In this document: piece by piece, positions 1 through 13,100 of the stretch
Position numbering within the stretch: position 1 is the first letter of the stretch
Layout: every line of letters begins with the position of its first letter
NCBI GenBank assembly: GCA_037043455.1
Contig: JAWPHD010010385.1
Span: 1 to 64,000, forward strand
Direction of reading: 5' to 3'
Source: Cyrtodaria siliqua
Lineage: Eukaryota; Mollusca; Bivalvia; Adapedonta; Hiatellidae
Length of the DNA stretch: 64,000 bases
Notes under the pieces: generated by a model
Told to the model about the DNA's origin: nothing
Database searches by the model: none
What the model saw: the letters and a program-made list of their open reading frames with translations, nothing else
Program-made: the position numbers and the translations under genes

Positions 1-166
1 CATGCATGCCTGAGCTAACCGCTTTGGTTCATGCACACATGTGAAAAACTTGGTTTATGCATGCATGGGCTAACCACCTTTGTCCATGCACGCATGAGCA
101 AACCGCCTTGGTTCATTCATGCATGAGCTGTAACCACCTTTGTCCATGCATGCATGGCCAATTTTT
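1..166. repeat. ~35-nt tandem repeat rich in CATGCATG
   Basis: About four to five diverged units of the type 'catgcatgagctaaccacctt tgtc', cut by the window edge. No coding content. Confidence 0.8.
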
Positions 167-167
167 A

Positions 168-1609
168 GCTCTACTGATCAGAGATCAGCAGAGCTTATGC
201 CGTGGTGCGGCGTCCGTCGTCCGTCCGTCCGTCTGTCCGTCTGTCTGTCCGTCCGTTAACTTTTTTTTTGTAGCGACTACTCCTCTGAAACTACTGAATA
301 GATTTTCATGAAACTTTACAGAAATGTTGCCCATCAAGTCTAGTTGATCCTAGCAAAAATTCATGTAGATGTGAAATCCAAGATGGCCGCCAAATCTAAA
401 AATAGGTTTTTAAAAAACAAGTTTGTAGCAACTACTTCTTGAAAACTCTAAGGGGTATTGCTATGGGACTTTTTCTAAAATGATCAGCATGACATGATGT
501 TGGTCCTTGTCGAAAATCGTTTTGATTCGACGTTAAACATGGCTGCCAGCGGCCATCTTTGTTTACATAGTTATATAATGAAAACTTGTAGCGACTACTC
601 CTCTGAAACTACTTGACTGATTTTCATGAAACTTCACAGGAATGTTGCTCTTGATGTCTTATTAATCCTAGCAAAATTTCAGGTCGGCCGGAAATTCAAG
701 ATGGCCGCCACGGCTTAAAATAGATTTTTAAAAAATAAGTTTGTAGCGACTTCTTCTTGAAAACTGTAAGTGATATTGATATGGGACTTTTTCTAAAATG
801 ATCAGTATGGAATGATGTTGATCCTTGTCGAAAATTGTTTTGATGCAACGTTAAACATGAGCGGCCATCTTTGTTTACATAGAGTTATATAATGAAAACT
901 TGTAGCGACTACTCCTCTGAAACTACTCGACGGATTTTCATGAAACTTAACAGGAATGTTGCTCTTGATGTCTTATTGATCCTAGCAAAATTTCAGGTCG
1001 GCCGGAAATTCAAGATGGCCGCCACGGCTAAAAATAGATTTTTAAAAAACAAGTTTGTAGCGACTACATCTTGAAAAAAGTGATATTGGTATAGGACTTT
1101 TTCTAAAATGATCAGCATGACATGATGTTGATCCTTGTTGAAAATCGTTTTGATTCGATGTTAAACATGGCAGTCAGCGACCATCTTTGTTTACACAGAG
1201 TTATCTAGTAAAAACTTGTAGCGACTACTCCTCTGTAACTACTCGACGGATTTTCATGAAACTTCACAGGAATGTTGCTCTTGATGTCTTATTGATCCTA
1301 GCAAAATTTCAGGTCGTCCGGAAATTCAAGATGGCCACCATGGCTAAAAATAGATTTTCCAAATACTATACATTTTGATATGGGACTTTTTCTAAAATGG
1401 TCAGTATGACATGATGTTGATCCTTGTCAAAAATTATTTTGATTTTGACGTTAAACATGGTCGCCAGCAGCCATCTTTGTTTACATAGAGTTATAATGAA
1501 AACTTGTAGCGACTACTCCTCTGAAACTACTTTACGGATTTTCATGAAACTTCACAGGAATTTTGATCTAGCTATCAAAAACCTATCAGTAGAGCTTCAA
1601 GGTCATTGA
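168..1609 (+). repeat. Dispersed element (TAGCTCTACTG family) with ~300-nt internal repeats
   Basis: Opens with TTTTTAGCTCTACTGATC and a CCGTCCGTC run (203-255), then repeats a ~290-316-nt block beginning 'ttgtagcgactactcctctg' (about 270, 588, 901, 1217, 1507), each with 'caagatggccgcca'. The same family occurs at 35836-37018 and, reversed, at 50065-50320. Open frames here (for example 892-1074, 1187-1378) are repeat translations. The right part is replaced by the MITE arm at 1610. Confidence 0.75.
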
Positions 1610-1859
1610 ACTCTTGTTTATTTGCAGTGATTTTCTTTGCCCTAAAACATATTTTTCAAATATGCCATATATGGTAAAAAGGCGCCATGATGTCATCGTT
1701 CCAAGATGGCCACCTCCGTTTATATTTCTTTGCAAATTTTCAATAGGTCATTTCTCCTTTATTTTGTGTTGCATTCTGATAATTCTTTCAGCTTTTTTAA
1801 AGTTTTTCAGAGCCCTTTTAAATAAAAGTTGTTTGAAAATAGTGCATCAACCCCTTTAA
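1610..1859 (-). mobile_element. Half of a long-inverted-repeat MITE
   Basis: Right arm only of the foldback element complete at 2028-2479: from 'tttgcagtgattttctttgcc' through 'ccatatatggtaaaaaggcg' to the terminus 'gtgcatcaacccctttaa'. Confidence 0.7.
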
Positions 1860-2027
1860 CAATTTGCATGTTTGGCTGGCCGCCATCTTATGTCCGATCT
1901 ACGTTTTAAAAATTACATGGTTTACAATTGTGGCCTCATATTTTCATTTCAATATAAATGAGTCTTGGATCAAGAAAGTTCATATCAGTATCGAAGCTAT
2001 GTAATCTATTTTGTGTTGTGGTACTTA
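1860..2027. other. Spacer between MITE copies
   Basis: AT-rich; nothing recognised. Confidence 0.5.
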
Positions 2028-2479
2028 AAGGGGTTGGTACACTATTTTCAAACATATTTATTTAAAAGAGCTCTGAAAAACTTGAAAAAAGCTGAAAGAA
2101 TTATCAAAATGCCATGAAAAATGAAAAAGGTATGACCTACAGAAAATTTGCAACGAACATAAATGGAGGCGACCTTCTTGGAACGTTGACGTCATCGCGT
2201 CTTTTTGCCATATGTGGCATATTGACAAACTGCCTTTTAAAGCAAAGAAAATCACTGCAAATGAAAAATAAGCATACAATGTCAAAAAAAATTGTTTATC
2301 TGTATATTTATATTTAATTAATTTGCAGTGATTTTCTTGCTTTAAAATACATTTGACAGTTTCCATTTATGTTCTTTGCAAATTTTTAGTAGGTCATATC
2401 TTCTTTGTTTTTCATGGCATTTTGATAATTCTTTCAAATTTTTAAATCTTGTTCGAAAATAGTGTATCAACCCCTTTAA
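2028..2479. mobile_element. Foldback MITE with arms of ~200 nt
   Basis: Left terminus 'aaaggggttggtacac tatttt' and right terminus 'aaaatagtgtatcaaccccttt' are inverted complements, and the arms stay complementary inward ('tcaaaatgccatgaaaaa' versus 'ttttcatggcattttgat'). No protein. Open frames on both strands (2058-2366, 2114-2317, 2342-2602) are arm translations. Confidence 0.85.
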
Positions 2480-2860
2480 AAATCCACTCAGTTTTATCAA
2501 TTTCTTCAGAACATAGCCTCTACAAGCCTTCATCTGATAATAATATTCACATATTTTTCTCTTAAAATGGAGAAAATTAACTGTTTGTGATGCCATGGAC
2601 ATATATACTGGATGCGAAACGTCCTATACATTCTTTGCACAGACCAAATAACAAACAGATAGGAAACTTCCTATCTTAACCGATGAAGTAACCAAAATAT
2701 CACGTGGCACCTTAACTTTTCCTTCAATCTTCTCTCTCAATTATTCACAGATTTTGATGAGAATACATTCAAAAGATTCATAGTGAATAGCAAAATGGGA
2801 TTATAATAATTTATGTTTATTTTCAAAATAAGAAATTGTATAAAAATATGTTGTTAGGTC
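2480..2860. other. No gene seen
   Basis: AT-rich sequence with no splice-bounded open frame or repeat that I recognise. Confidence 0.5.
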
Positions 2861-2869
2861 TATGGTTCC

Positions 2870-3918
2870 TTGTTAGTCCCCTACCGGGCCGGACCGGAGG
2901 GGACTTTAGGTTTGCACCCCGTCCGTCAGTCTGTTTGTCCGTCTGTCATTTTTTTTGTCCCGACTGTAACTTTGTCATGCATAGTGGGATTTTTAAACAA
3001 TTTTGCACAAATGTTCTCCATAATGAGACGGCGTGTCATGCGCCAGACCCAGGTCCGTAGCTCAAAGGTCAAGGTCTCACTTGGAGGTTACAAGTCAGAA
3101 ATAGGCTTGTCCGGGTTGTAACTTTGTCATGCATCGTGGGATTTTGAAATAACTCGGAACAAATGTTCACCATACTGAGACGGCGTGTCGCGAGCAAGAT
3201 CTAGGTCCGTAACTCAAAGGTCAAGGTCACAGTTGGAGGTTAAAGGTCAGAAATAGGCTTGTCCGGGCTGTTAGTTTGTCATGCATTGTGGGATTTTGAA
3301 ATAACTTGGCACAAATATTCACCATAATGAGACATGTTGCAGGCAAGATCCGGGTTCGTAGCTCAAAGGTCAAGGTCACAGTTGGAGGTTAAAGGTCAGA
3401 AATAGGCTTGTCCGGGCTGTAACTTTGTCATGCATGTAACTTTGTCATGCATTGTGGGATTTTTAAACAACTTGGCACAAATGTTCACCATAATGAGACG
3501 ACGTGTCGCAGGCAAGATACGGGTCCGTAGCTCAAAGGTCAAGGTCACAGTTGGAGGTTAAAGGTCAGAAATAGGCTTGTCCGGGCTGTAACTTTGTCAT
3601 GCATCGTGGGATTTTGAAATAACTTGGCACAAATGTTCAATGTAATAAGACAGCGTGTTACGCGCAAGACGGGTCCATAGCTCAAAGGTCAACATCACAG
3701 TTGGAGGTTAAAGGTCAGAAAAGCACATAAAATAATACAAAGGTAAACCTATTATCCGTTTTGTTGTATATTCTCATCTGCTTTACACGGTTAAATCATT
3801 TCTTTTTGCACAGAGGAATTTTGAAATAACTTGGCACAAATGTTCACCAGAATGAGATGACGTATCAAGCACAAGACCCGATAGGGGACTATGGCCGTCC
3901 CTCGGACTGCTTCTTGTT
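2870..3918 (+). repeat. Dispersed element with ~170-nt internal tandem units
   Basis: Begins 'tagtcccctaccgggccgg' with a CCGTCCGTC/CTGT run and ends 'gataggggactatggccgt' then 'cttgtt'; AGTCCCCTA and TAGGGGACT are inverted, so short TIRs are present. Inside, a block with 'tttgtcatgcatcgtgggat' and 'caaggtcacagttggaggtt' repeats about five to six times. Short open frames at 2836-3121 are part of it. Confidence 0.75.
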
Positions 3919-3939
3919 AATTATAGATTAAAAATTATG

Positions 3940-5295
3940 CACATAATGGTGAGTAAACTTTTCCCTGATTACTCGACAGAATTGGACAGGGTACAATTTA
4001 TATACCAGTCATGGTGAATATAACTGGACAGGGTAACATGTATATACCATACATGAGGCTTGTATAGGGATTTTGGTGATACAGATTATTTGCCAATTTA
4101 GTTTTGGGGATATGGGATATTAACCAAAAACATTAAGGGGATATGGGACATTGATTTGTATTTTGAGGAATATGGGTTATTTTCCAAATGACAAAAAAAG
4201 AAAGAAGAAACAGTTTTGAAACTGTTGAAGTGTTTTTTTCAATCGTTTTTGTTGCAAAGTAGTACATAATAAAAATGATTACATGTTACATGGTTATTTA
4301 TCCAGGCGGACCTATTTACAAGAAATTTGTATAGGTGTCATTGCAGCATTGATTTTCCTTCTGCATCTTATGTAGGAATGATGTATGTCAAGAGACAAAA
4401 ACATGCACATTTTTCCCCCGTAGAAAATTTAAAAACACATACCAATCAAAAGATCAATCGTTCGCAAATAGAAAAATGCAATAAAAACAGTGGGTTATGT
4501 ATCATTTGTTTGCAATGTTTTATTGTGTAGAATTGGTCTTGGTTTTCAGGTAAACATTTATTTTGGTCTCAAATGTATGTATCAAAATGTGCAAACGTAG
4601 TCATTAAAAATGAAATATTTACCTACTTTGAAACTTCTCCTTTATGACCGTGGTGTAGGCATAGTGGCTCCCTTGATTAAGGTCTCTCACTGCTATTATC
4701 TCCCCAGAAACTTCTCCTTCATGACCGTGGCATAGGCATAGTGGTGGTGGCTCCCTTGATTAAGGTCTCTCACTGCTACTATCTCCCCTGAAAGCTTTTG
4801 GACCTAGAGACAAAGGAAAACAAAAATAAATCCATCTTTTCCTCAATTTTAGGCAATTTTGAATTTGAAAAATAGTGTTATCTTTGCAGTCTAAACTACA
4901 GATAAAACAGAAAATCCCATGTTGATATGAGATTTCATTCAAATTTCAGAAGTGTTTGACCGAAGCACCACATATTCAGATAGATAGTGTATGAATTTCA
5001 TATTTTCCATAGAGGTCACATAAACATGAACAAGAAGGAAAGAAAATTGACTAACTTACGTATTTGATTGATTTAAATTACTGATCTTGGCTTTAAGAAG
5101 ATATTAAACCAACAACAAGGTCTGCTTCCCAGCTATGAAGCGAAGATGCTGGAAAAGGCTGCACAGTAACCATATGAGAAATTAATTGTGGTGTGAAATC
5201 TTGATGTTCTGCATATAAAGGGTGGTGCTAGGACTGGTCTACCTGGGGTATAATATGGCTGGGAGGGGTATAATGTGGCTGGGAGGGGTATAATG
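3940..5295 (+). repeat. Segmental duplication, copy A
   Basis: Paralogous to 5745-7215: both have 'gattactcgacagaattgga'-type starts, a 'tttgcaatgttttattgtgt' block (4508 and 6317), a 'gtaaacat...tctcaaat' block, a 'ctcctttatgaccgtgg' block and the 'gcatataaag ggtggtgct' motif. Copy A has one 43-nt motif unit (about 5207-5250), copy B about sixteen. 4650-4790 holds its own short direct duplication ('cttctcctt ... gctcccttgattaaggtct'). Confidence 0.65.
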
Positions 5296-5744
5296 TCTCA
5301 AAGATTATTAAAAGCAACATTCAGCGTACCGGTATGTACGCATGCACGCACTGACACACACACTTACTTACAATAAGTAGATGATGCACATCTTGTTTTT
5401 TCAATTTTGTCAAAGTGTGGTTGCCATGGCAATAAAATGGAAAATAAGTATTTTAAATATGGATCGTGTTTATTCGATATTTTTATAACATTTTGTGTGT
5501 GAATCCGGAGCAATCAAGAGATAATGCAAAATGTGTTGTTTTTTCTTCATTGAACAAAAAAAAAATCCTTGATTTAATAAAAGAAAACTGTTACTATGGC
5601 TATTCAATAAGAATACTTTATTGTGTAATATTATCTAGATTAATATCGGTAAATAAGGCGATCTGGTAGGGGACATGTATTGCTACGTAATACTAGAATA
5701 GCAATACTAGAGTATCTTGTAAATTATAGATTAATGCGCTGATT
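5296..5744. other. No gene seen
   Basis: CA-rich patch (about 5340-5370) then AT-rich DNA. A 67-codon open frame (5466-5669) has no recognisable features. Confidence 0.4.
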
Positions 5745-6494
5745 GCGTTGAATGATTACTCGACGGAATTGGACAGTGTACCAGTTATATAATATATATA
5801 CTCGGTAAAAAAAGTTTTGGACCAGGGGATATAAAGTCATATAAAAATAAAACTAGTGGACAAAATTTAAGTATCGTTTTTTAGTAACCAAGGTCTACCC
5901 TACCCGGTTAATTGGGTACCAAAAACATTAAATTCCAAACAAGATTTGATTTTAAAAAAATATCGCGAACACACAAAGGGTCTGTAAAAAATGTTGCAAA
6001 GTCCATACAAAGTAACAGTTACGGACATATTCGAGTAACCAATAAAAAGTTTATAATTTTTTCGCAAACTTTCATTGTAAACGATAATTATTGTTGATTG
6101 TTGATCTATTGTGAATTATCAACTGAGATAATAAGGGTTATGGTCGAATGTCATGGTTCAGCGATCATTGTACGGGTTCGAACACTGCCATGGTCCAAAA
6201 CTTCTTTTACAGAGTATATATATATATTATAAATATATGGTGAATAGGACGTTTTCTTTGTTAAAACGGAAAATTAGTATACCCTCTTTGAATTGTTAAA
6301 AAATGTAAATGGTTTGCAATGTTTTATTGTGTAGATTTGGTGACTGGTCTTGGATTTTAGGTAAACATGTTTTGATCTCAAATTTGTGTATCAAAATTAG
6401 TAAAAAGTTAACATATATTCATTAAAAAGTGAAATATTAACCTACTTTTAATCAGACTCTCCTTTATCACCGTGACAGTGTATTAATGGTAGTA
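5745..6494 (+). repeat. Segmental duplication, copy B
   Basis: Diverged second copy of 3940-4790. It also contains 'acgggttcgaacactgccatgg' near 6173, a tRNA B-box-like GGTTCGAAC, suggesting a small tRNA-derived insertion absent from copy A. Confidence 0.55.
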
Positions 6495-7198
6495 GCTCCC
6501 TTGCTTGATGTCCCGCATATAAAGGGGTGGTGCTAGGTCTGGTCTACTTGATGTCCCGCATATAAAGGGGTGGTGCTATGTCTGGTCTACTTGATATCCC
6601 GCATATAAAGGGGTGGTGCTAAGTCTGGTCTACTTGATATCCCGCATATAAAGGGGTGGTGCTAGGTCTGGTCTACTTGATGTCCCGCATATAAAGGGGT
6701 GGTGCTAAGTCTGGTCTACTTGGTGTCCCGCATATAAAGGGGTGGTGCTAGGTCTGGTCTACTTGATTTCCCGCATATAAAGGGGTGGTGCTAAGTCTGG
6801 TCTACTTGATTTCCCGCATATAAAGGGGTGGTGCTAGGTCTGGTCTACTTGATGTCCCGCATATAAAGGGGTGGTGCTAGGTCTGGTCTACTTGATGTCC
6901 CGCATATAAAGGGGTGTGCTAAGTCTGGTCTACTTGATATCCCGCATATAAAGGGGTGGTGCTAGGTCTGGTCTACTTGATTTCCCGCATATAAAGGGGT
7001 GGTGCTAAGTCTGGTCTACTTGATTTCCCGCATATAAAGGGGTGGTGCTAGGTCTGGTCTACTTGATGTCCCGCATATAAAGGGGTGGTGCTAGGTCTGG
7101 TCTACTTGATGTCCCGCATATAAAGGGGTGTGCTAGGTCTGGGCTACTTGATGTCCCGGATATGACGTGGTGGTGCTAGGTCTGGTCTACCTGGTGTC
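6495..7198 (+). repeat. 43-nt minisatellite with 'catataaagggg' in each unit
   Basis: About sixteen units of 'cttgatgtcccgcatataaa' plus 'ggggtggtgctaggtctggtcta'. Variants alternate 'ctaggtc' and 'ctaagtc', and GATGTCCC, GATATCCC and GATTTCCC. The last unit is decayed ('ccggatatgacgtggtgg'). Confidence 0.9.
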
Positions 7199-7199
7199 A

Positions 7200-7635
7200 A
7201 TATAATGTGACTGGGTGGGGTATCATATCTGAAAGATTGTTAAAAGCCATGTTTAAACACACAGCATACATGCTTACATACTTGATTTATGATATGATGT
7301 TTGAAATAATGTTCTTCAAAACGACACAATATGCCTTTGAAAGTTAGTGACCGTGAGCATGCCCTCACAGTGTTTGGTATGACACGTCTGACAAGCTTGC
7401 ATTAGAACAACAACGATCCTGTCTGTTTATGAGATGGCATAACATGGTGGATCAGGGTGGTGTAATCACTGTGGTTCAACATATATCATGTTTGAGAACA
7501 AAGTTGGTCTTTGATATTTAATGCTACACATTTCTCCATTGGCTAACGTCTCAAATTTATGACTGATTATGATTGTGATGTCACATAACGTTGTAAAGAA
7601 CGACATCATAAGATGAAGTCAACAAAATGCCGCAT
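7200..7635. other. No gene seen
   Basis: Unique-looking AT-rich DNA, no splice-bounded frame. Confidence 0.4.
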
Positions 7636-7639
7636 TCAC

Positions 7640-8578
7640 CCATGAATGAATCGGGTGATCTATTGAGATCACTCTTTGTCTGAGAAACCCCTTGTTCAAT
7701 TTTGACTTCACATGGATGATTCGTAGTTTAATGCTTACATAAGGAAAAACTTTAAAAATCTTCTTCTCTTATATATTACATGTAGCATCAACTTATGATC
7801 TTCTACCAAATTTGTTCAAGTCAAATCTGGCCTTGCCCAGGGTCACACATTTTACATAGACATAGAACATTTAAACAATCTTCTCCTCTGAGACCATAAG
7901 GTATAGAGCTCTCATATATTGCACGTATCATACGATTATGGTCCTTTACCAGTTTTGCTCAAATGGTGACTTTGGGTTAAAATCTGACCACACTCTGGAG
8001 GTCTTAGATTTACATAGATGTCATAGATTTACATAAAAGTTTATATAAGACATTTTTTAAAATCTTCTCTGAAACTACATATTTTGCAAGAACCATTATA
8101 AGCTTATGATCCTCTATCAAGTTGGTTCAAATCATGACCATGTTCCACAGAATTGTACAGGGAAAAATCTTAAAGGATTTTCTTCTCTGAAACCGCATTT
8201 ACTGAGCATGAACAGACGGATACACTTATCAAACCAGTATCGACTCCGCGTTCCATCCCCACTCCTGAGGACATAGCCCCTGGTTCATAACTTGAAAACA
8301 GTCCAGCCCCTATAACCATATATACACGTAATGGACATGAACAGAAGTGTACAATCATCCAACCAGCTTTGGCCCCGGTGTCAATCTCCACCTATGGAGA
8401 TATAGCCCCTTGGTCATAATTTGGAAAAGGTTGAAATCCACACCCTATGGCCATATATACACTTGCTGGGTCTGAATGCTTGAAGGCAGTTGCTGGAATT
8501 TGCTTGTTTGAACATTATTTCATCTTTGCAAAGACATTCAGGTGATCAATGCAAGGCCATTTCGGCTCTCTTGTTATA
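7640..8578 (+). repeat. Dispersed element (GGTGATC ... CTCTCTTGTT family)
   Basis: Left 'gggtgatctattgagatcac', right 'caggtgatcaatgcaaggcc' then 'ggctctcttgtta'. Internal blocks ('ttcttctctgaaacc', 'cttatgatcctctaccaa', 'gttcaaatggtgac') recur two to four times and are shared with 35836-37018, so the two families are related. The open frame 8170-8391 (-) is repeat-derived. Confidence 0.65.
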
Positions 8579-9050
8579 GAAATTTAAGATTTTGTCTTAT
8601 ATTTCTGGCATTTAAATGGAAAAGCATAACCATGCAATAATGTTCAATCCGGACCAGTATGCAGTGACTTTACAGCCTGAAATTATGTTTTACCGCTCTG
8701 CTACCATGTCGCAGACAAAATTCTCAGAGCAAAAAAACCTGCTTAAACTCACAGATTTACCGTTTTAGGTTATCTCTCAAATGACTCATCTTACTTGTAT
8801 TCTTTGCCCAAAATAAATAAATCGTGGATGTATTTCACTTCTTAAGTTTCAATTATACCATTAAATAATTATTATTAACTCTTATCTTTATTTGTGCAAA
8901 TAGAACATAGTATGTCTCCTGAAGTATTGTACACATTTGTATGCTTTGTCGATGGGTGTCTCACTGCCTTATGGCTCAGTATTGATTTATTCATTTGTTT
9001 GTATGGTGTTTTACATCATTCCGAACGCATGTAAGGTTATATATGACGGT
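8579..9050. other. No gene seen
   Basis: AT-rich; no supported feature. Confidence 0.4.
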
Positions 9051-9054
9051 CAAA

Positions 9055-9182
9055 TTTTTTGTGGTGGAGGCAGACCACCCACTTTCCCTGGGTAGAACTA
9101 GTACTGTATAACTCGGCCATCCGTAACAATCGACACTTCTTCACTTACAAGTCGAGCTCCCAGTGGGATTCGAACCCGCAGA
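9055..9182 (-). mobile_element. tRNA-derived SINE fragment
   Basis: The minus strand carries a perfect B box (complement of 'ggattcgaacc' at 9166-9176) and a body shared with 44876-45000 and 62010-62200 ('gggtagaactagtactgtat', 'aatcgacacttct'). Pol III promoter remnant; RNA activity not implied. Confidence 0.7.
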
Positions 9183-9374
9183 CAAACAGCAATTTTGTGT
9201 CATAAACAAGTGGGTAGTTTTTCACATTCAGTATTTGTATCAATTATTTAGAAGAAACATATGGTAAAATTAAAGTAAAATGTCAGATATTTGCATGCAG
9301 CTTCGAATTAAACCAACGTTAAATCAAGGTATGGATTACTGTAAATACCTCAAGGTAACTGCGTGTCCAATTAC

Positions 9375-9715
9375 TATTCAGAAATATTGGTGCGTGTTCT
9401 TTAATATGTGCCTTTAATTACTCAAAAATAGTTCAGTGTGTCCCGTTAATATTTAGAACTATTGCCTGATAACAGAAATATTGCAGTGTGTCCCTTTTAT
9501 ATTTGGAAATAATGGAGTGTCCCTTTAATATTCAGATATATTGCAGTGTGTACCTTTAATATTCAGAAAGATTGGTGTGTGTCCCTTTAATATTCAGAAA
9601 TATTGCTGTGTGTCCCTTTAAATTCAGAAAGATTGGTGTGTGTCCCTTTAATATTCAGAAATATTGCTGTGTTTCCCTTTAACATTCAAAAAGATATGTC
9701 CCTTTAGTATTCAAA
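9375..9715 (+). repeat. ~45-nt diverged tandem repeat
   Basis: About eight units around 'gtgtgtccctttaatattca' plus 'gaaatattg'. Confidence 0.7.
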
Positions 9716-9924
9716 GAAATACTTGATGATAAGGTATAATATCATATTTCTGAAGAAGTCAAATATATTATGTTTCAGAAGAAAGACAAAGAAAGATTTA
9801 CTCTTTGACAATAATATCATTCCCCACCTACCTGCCAACCTGTTTATAATCAAATTCATTTTAAATTTTAATCAAATTTTAAAGGAAGTTATGGATTAAA
9901 CTGTACACAAATATATAATTAGCT

Positions 9925-10125
9925 GGATAACACTACACACCTGTGATTTAAGACAACACACCTGTAATTTGTTGAGAGTAAATTGGTAAAACATTTTGTA
10001 TTAACATCATTTGGGGTTTTACTAATTGTCTAGTTTCACTTTCATAATGGGAAGTAACTCTGTATAGAATGTCAGGTACAGTGTATCTTCAAAATAGGAG
10101 TGCACTTTTGTAGTTTTGTATTCAG
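9925..10125 (+). repeat. Segmental duplication partner (left flank of the 1.35-kb insertion)
   Basis: Matches 16195-16398: 'cctgtaatttgttgagagta', 'aattgtctagtttcactttc', 'aggtacagtg' and 'ttttgtattcag' in the same order. Confidence 0.75.
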
Positions 10126-13100
10126 GTTTACCACCACCAATTACATGTAAACCTCCGAGGTGTAGTCGAATGTAGTTCCTATAATAAAAAGTAATCCCTC
10201 CTTTTTCGATGGAAATGGGCATTATAAGTAGGGGAAAACTGCCCATTTCTATTCGATTTTGTGGTTATATGTATAAGAAGCGTATTAATAGGTTTTACTG
10301 GATCACTGATGAACATTTTCGAAATTTCGACTCTATGCTTACACTTTGTGAGCAATGAAAACAGTCGATCAATAAAAACAGCTGTACCCTTGACCTGTTT
10401 AGTAAACAAACAAGAACTTTCTTACATGTCTTGTGACCCCACGTTTTCTGGTGATTTTTCAAGTGGAAAAATAGTTTTCTATATGAACATTACACTGCTG
10501 CATTATCCATACTTAAGTTGAATTTGCAGCAAATCATTAATATGTGACACTTTAACATTGGTGTCTATGGGGAAAATAATTGGTGCTTTCATACCTATAA
10601 GAGATGCGTGCAGTAATTAGGACTCGCTCAGATTCGTACCTAGAGACACTTTTCCGATAACAATTGGTAAAATAAGCCAGAAATAAGTTTTCCATAGTTT
10701 ATTACATAGGTTTTGAGCGTTTTTAGTCCAATTTTGTCTATAAAAGCCGTAATTTTGAGTTTCATTTTTTTTTCTTGTTTAAAATGACGTTTTGGTGAAG
10801 TGTTTGCAGTTGAACTATGTCTTTTTGGTATCAACATGTAGGGTTGCATGTTTGCAACATGTTTTCGTGAATTAAATTTGCATGACAACAGGTTTGGTAG
10901 GCATGAAACCACTAAATCTTTCCCCTACCCCCCTAAAATAGGATACTGTGAAAAATGAAGATTTGTGTAAAAGATAAAATATTATTCCTTATCATTCAAA
11001 CTCGACTTGGTAGCGTTCAGCTAGTATCAATTCTGATTTTAGCGGTATTTTTGGCATTATTAAGCTCGTATTCGCTACTATAATCAGGTATGGTACCACC
11101 AATTTTGAAGAATTTGACTGAAAAATCAAATTTGGCATGAAAATCGACATAAATTGGCCTTTTCATCGTCCTAATTGTACCTAAAATGCATATTTTATTT
11201 ATGTCCATTGAATGTTCTAAACATTTGATCTATTTAATATGATGTATGGACAAGAAATGCCGTTTGGTATGACAATTCAGATAGTGTAAAATTAAAAAAA
11301 ATATCTCTGACTTTTGTCGATTTCAGACTATTGCCCTTGGTATTCACAAGACCATATCTCTGCAAATAATCATTCGATTTGCATGAAGTAAGTGTTTTTA
11401 AGCTTGGAATGAAAATGACAACAAAAACTCCTCATTTAAGAAACATCTGAACATGTTTTCTCCTCTTATAGGTTTACCACCACCAATTACATGTAAACCT
11501 CCGAGGTGTAGTCGAATGTAGTTCCTATAATAAAAAGTAATCCCTCCTTTTTCGATGGAAATGGGCATTATAAGTAGGGGAAAACTGCCCATTTCTATTC
11601 GATTTTGTGGTTATATGTATAAGAAGCGTATTAATAGGTTTTACTGGATCACTGATGAACATTTTCGAAATTTCGACTCTATGCTTACACTTTGTGAGCA
11701 ATGAAAACAGTCGATCAATAAAAACAGCTGTACCCTTGACCTGTTTAGTAAACAAACAAGAACTTTCTTACATGTCTTGTGACCCCACGTTTTCTGGTGA
11801 TTTTTCAAGTGGAAAAATAGTTTTCTATATGAACATTACACTGCTGCATTATCCATACTTAAGTTGAATTTGCAGCAAATCATTAATATGTGACACTTTA
11901 ACATTGGTGTCTATGGGGAAAATAATTGGTGCTTTCATACCTATAAGAGATGCGTGCAGTAATTAGGACTCGCTCAGATTCGTACCTAGAGACACTTTTC
12001 CGATAACAATTGGTAAAATAAGCTCAGAAATAAGTTTTCCATAGTTTATTACATAGGTTTTGAGCGTTTTTAGTCCAATTTTGTCTATAAAAGCCGTAAT
12101 TTTGAGTTTCATTTTTTTTTCTTGTTTAAAATGACGTTTTGGTGAAGTGTTTGCAGTTGAACTATGTCTTTTTGGTATCAACATGTAGGGTTGCATGTTT
12201 GCAACATGTTTTCGTGAATTAAATTTGCATGACAACAGGTTTGGTAGGCATGAAACCACTAAATCTTTCCCCTACCCCCCTAAAATAGGATACTGTGAAA
12301 AATGAAGATTTGTGTAAAAGATAAAATATTATTCCTTATCATTCAAACTCGACTTGGTAGCATTCAGCTAGTATCAATTCTGATTTTAGCGGTATTTTTG
12401 GCATTATTAAGCTCGTATTCGCTACTATAATCAGGTATGGTACCACCAATTTTGAAGAATTTGACTGAAAAATCAAATTTGGCATGAAAATCGACATAAA
12501 TTGGCCTTTTCATCGTCCTAATTGTACCTAAAATGCATATTTTATTTATGTCCATTGAATGTTCTAAACATTTGATCTATTTAATATGATGTATGGACAA
12601 GAAATGCCGTTTGGTATGACAATTCAGATAGTGTAAAATTAAAAAAAATATCTCTGACTTTTGTCGATTTCAGACTATTGCCCTTGGTATTCACAAGACC
12701 ATATCTCTGCAAATAATCATTCGATTTGCATGAAGTAAGTGTTTTTAAGCTTGGAATGAAAATGACAACAAAAACTCCTCATTTAAGAAACATCTGAACA
12801 TGTTTTCTCCTCTTATAGGTTTACCACCACCAATTACATGTAAACCTCCGAGGTGTAGTCGAATGTAGTTCCTATAATAAAAAGTAATCCCTCCTTTTTC
12901 GATGGAAATGGGCATTATAAGTAGGGGAAAACTGCCCATTTCTATTCGATTTTGTGGTTATATGTATAAGAAGCGTATTAATAGGTTTTACTGGATCACT
13001 GATGAACATTTTCGAAATTTCGACTCTATGCTTACACTTTGTGAGCAATGAAAACAGTCGATCAATAAAAACAGCTGTACCCTTGACCTGTTTAGTAAAC

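Noticed and set aside
6495..7198. CRISPR-like array
   Set aside because: Units are contiguous with no unique spacers; the genome is eukaryotic. The same holds for the 39-, 40-, 57-, 61- and 67-nt arrays.
9055..9182. tRNA gene on the minus strand
   Set aside because: Only the B box is intact and the flanks match other SINE copies in the window.
10126..10912. Repeated 76-, 86- and 90-98-codon frames in each 1.35-kb copy
   Set aside because: Short, without motifs, overlapping on opposite strands; identical only because the DNA copies are.
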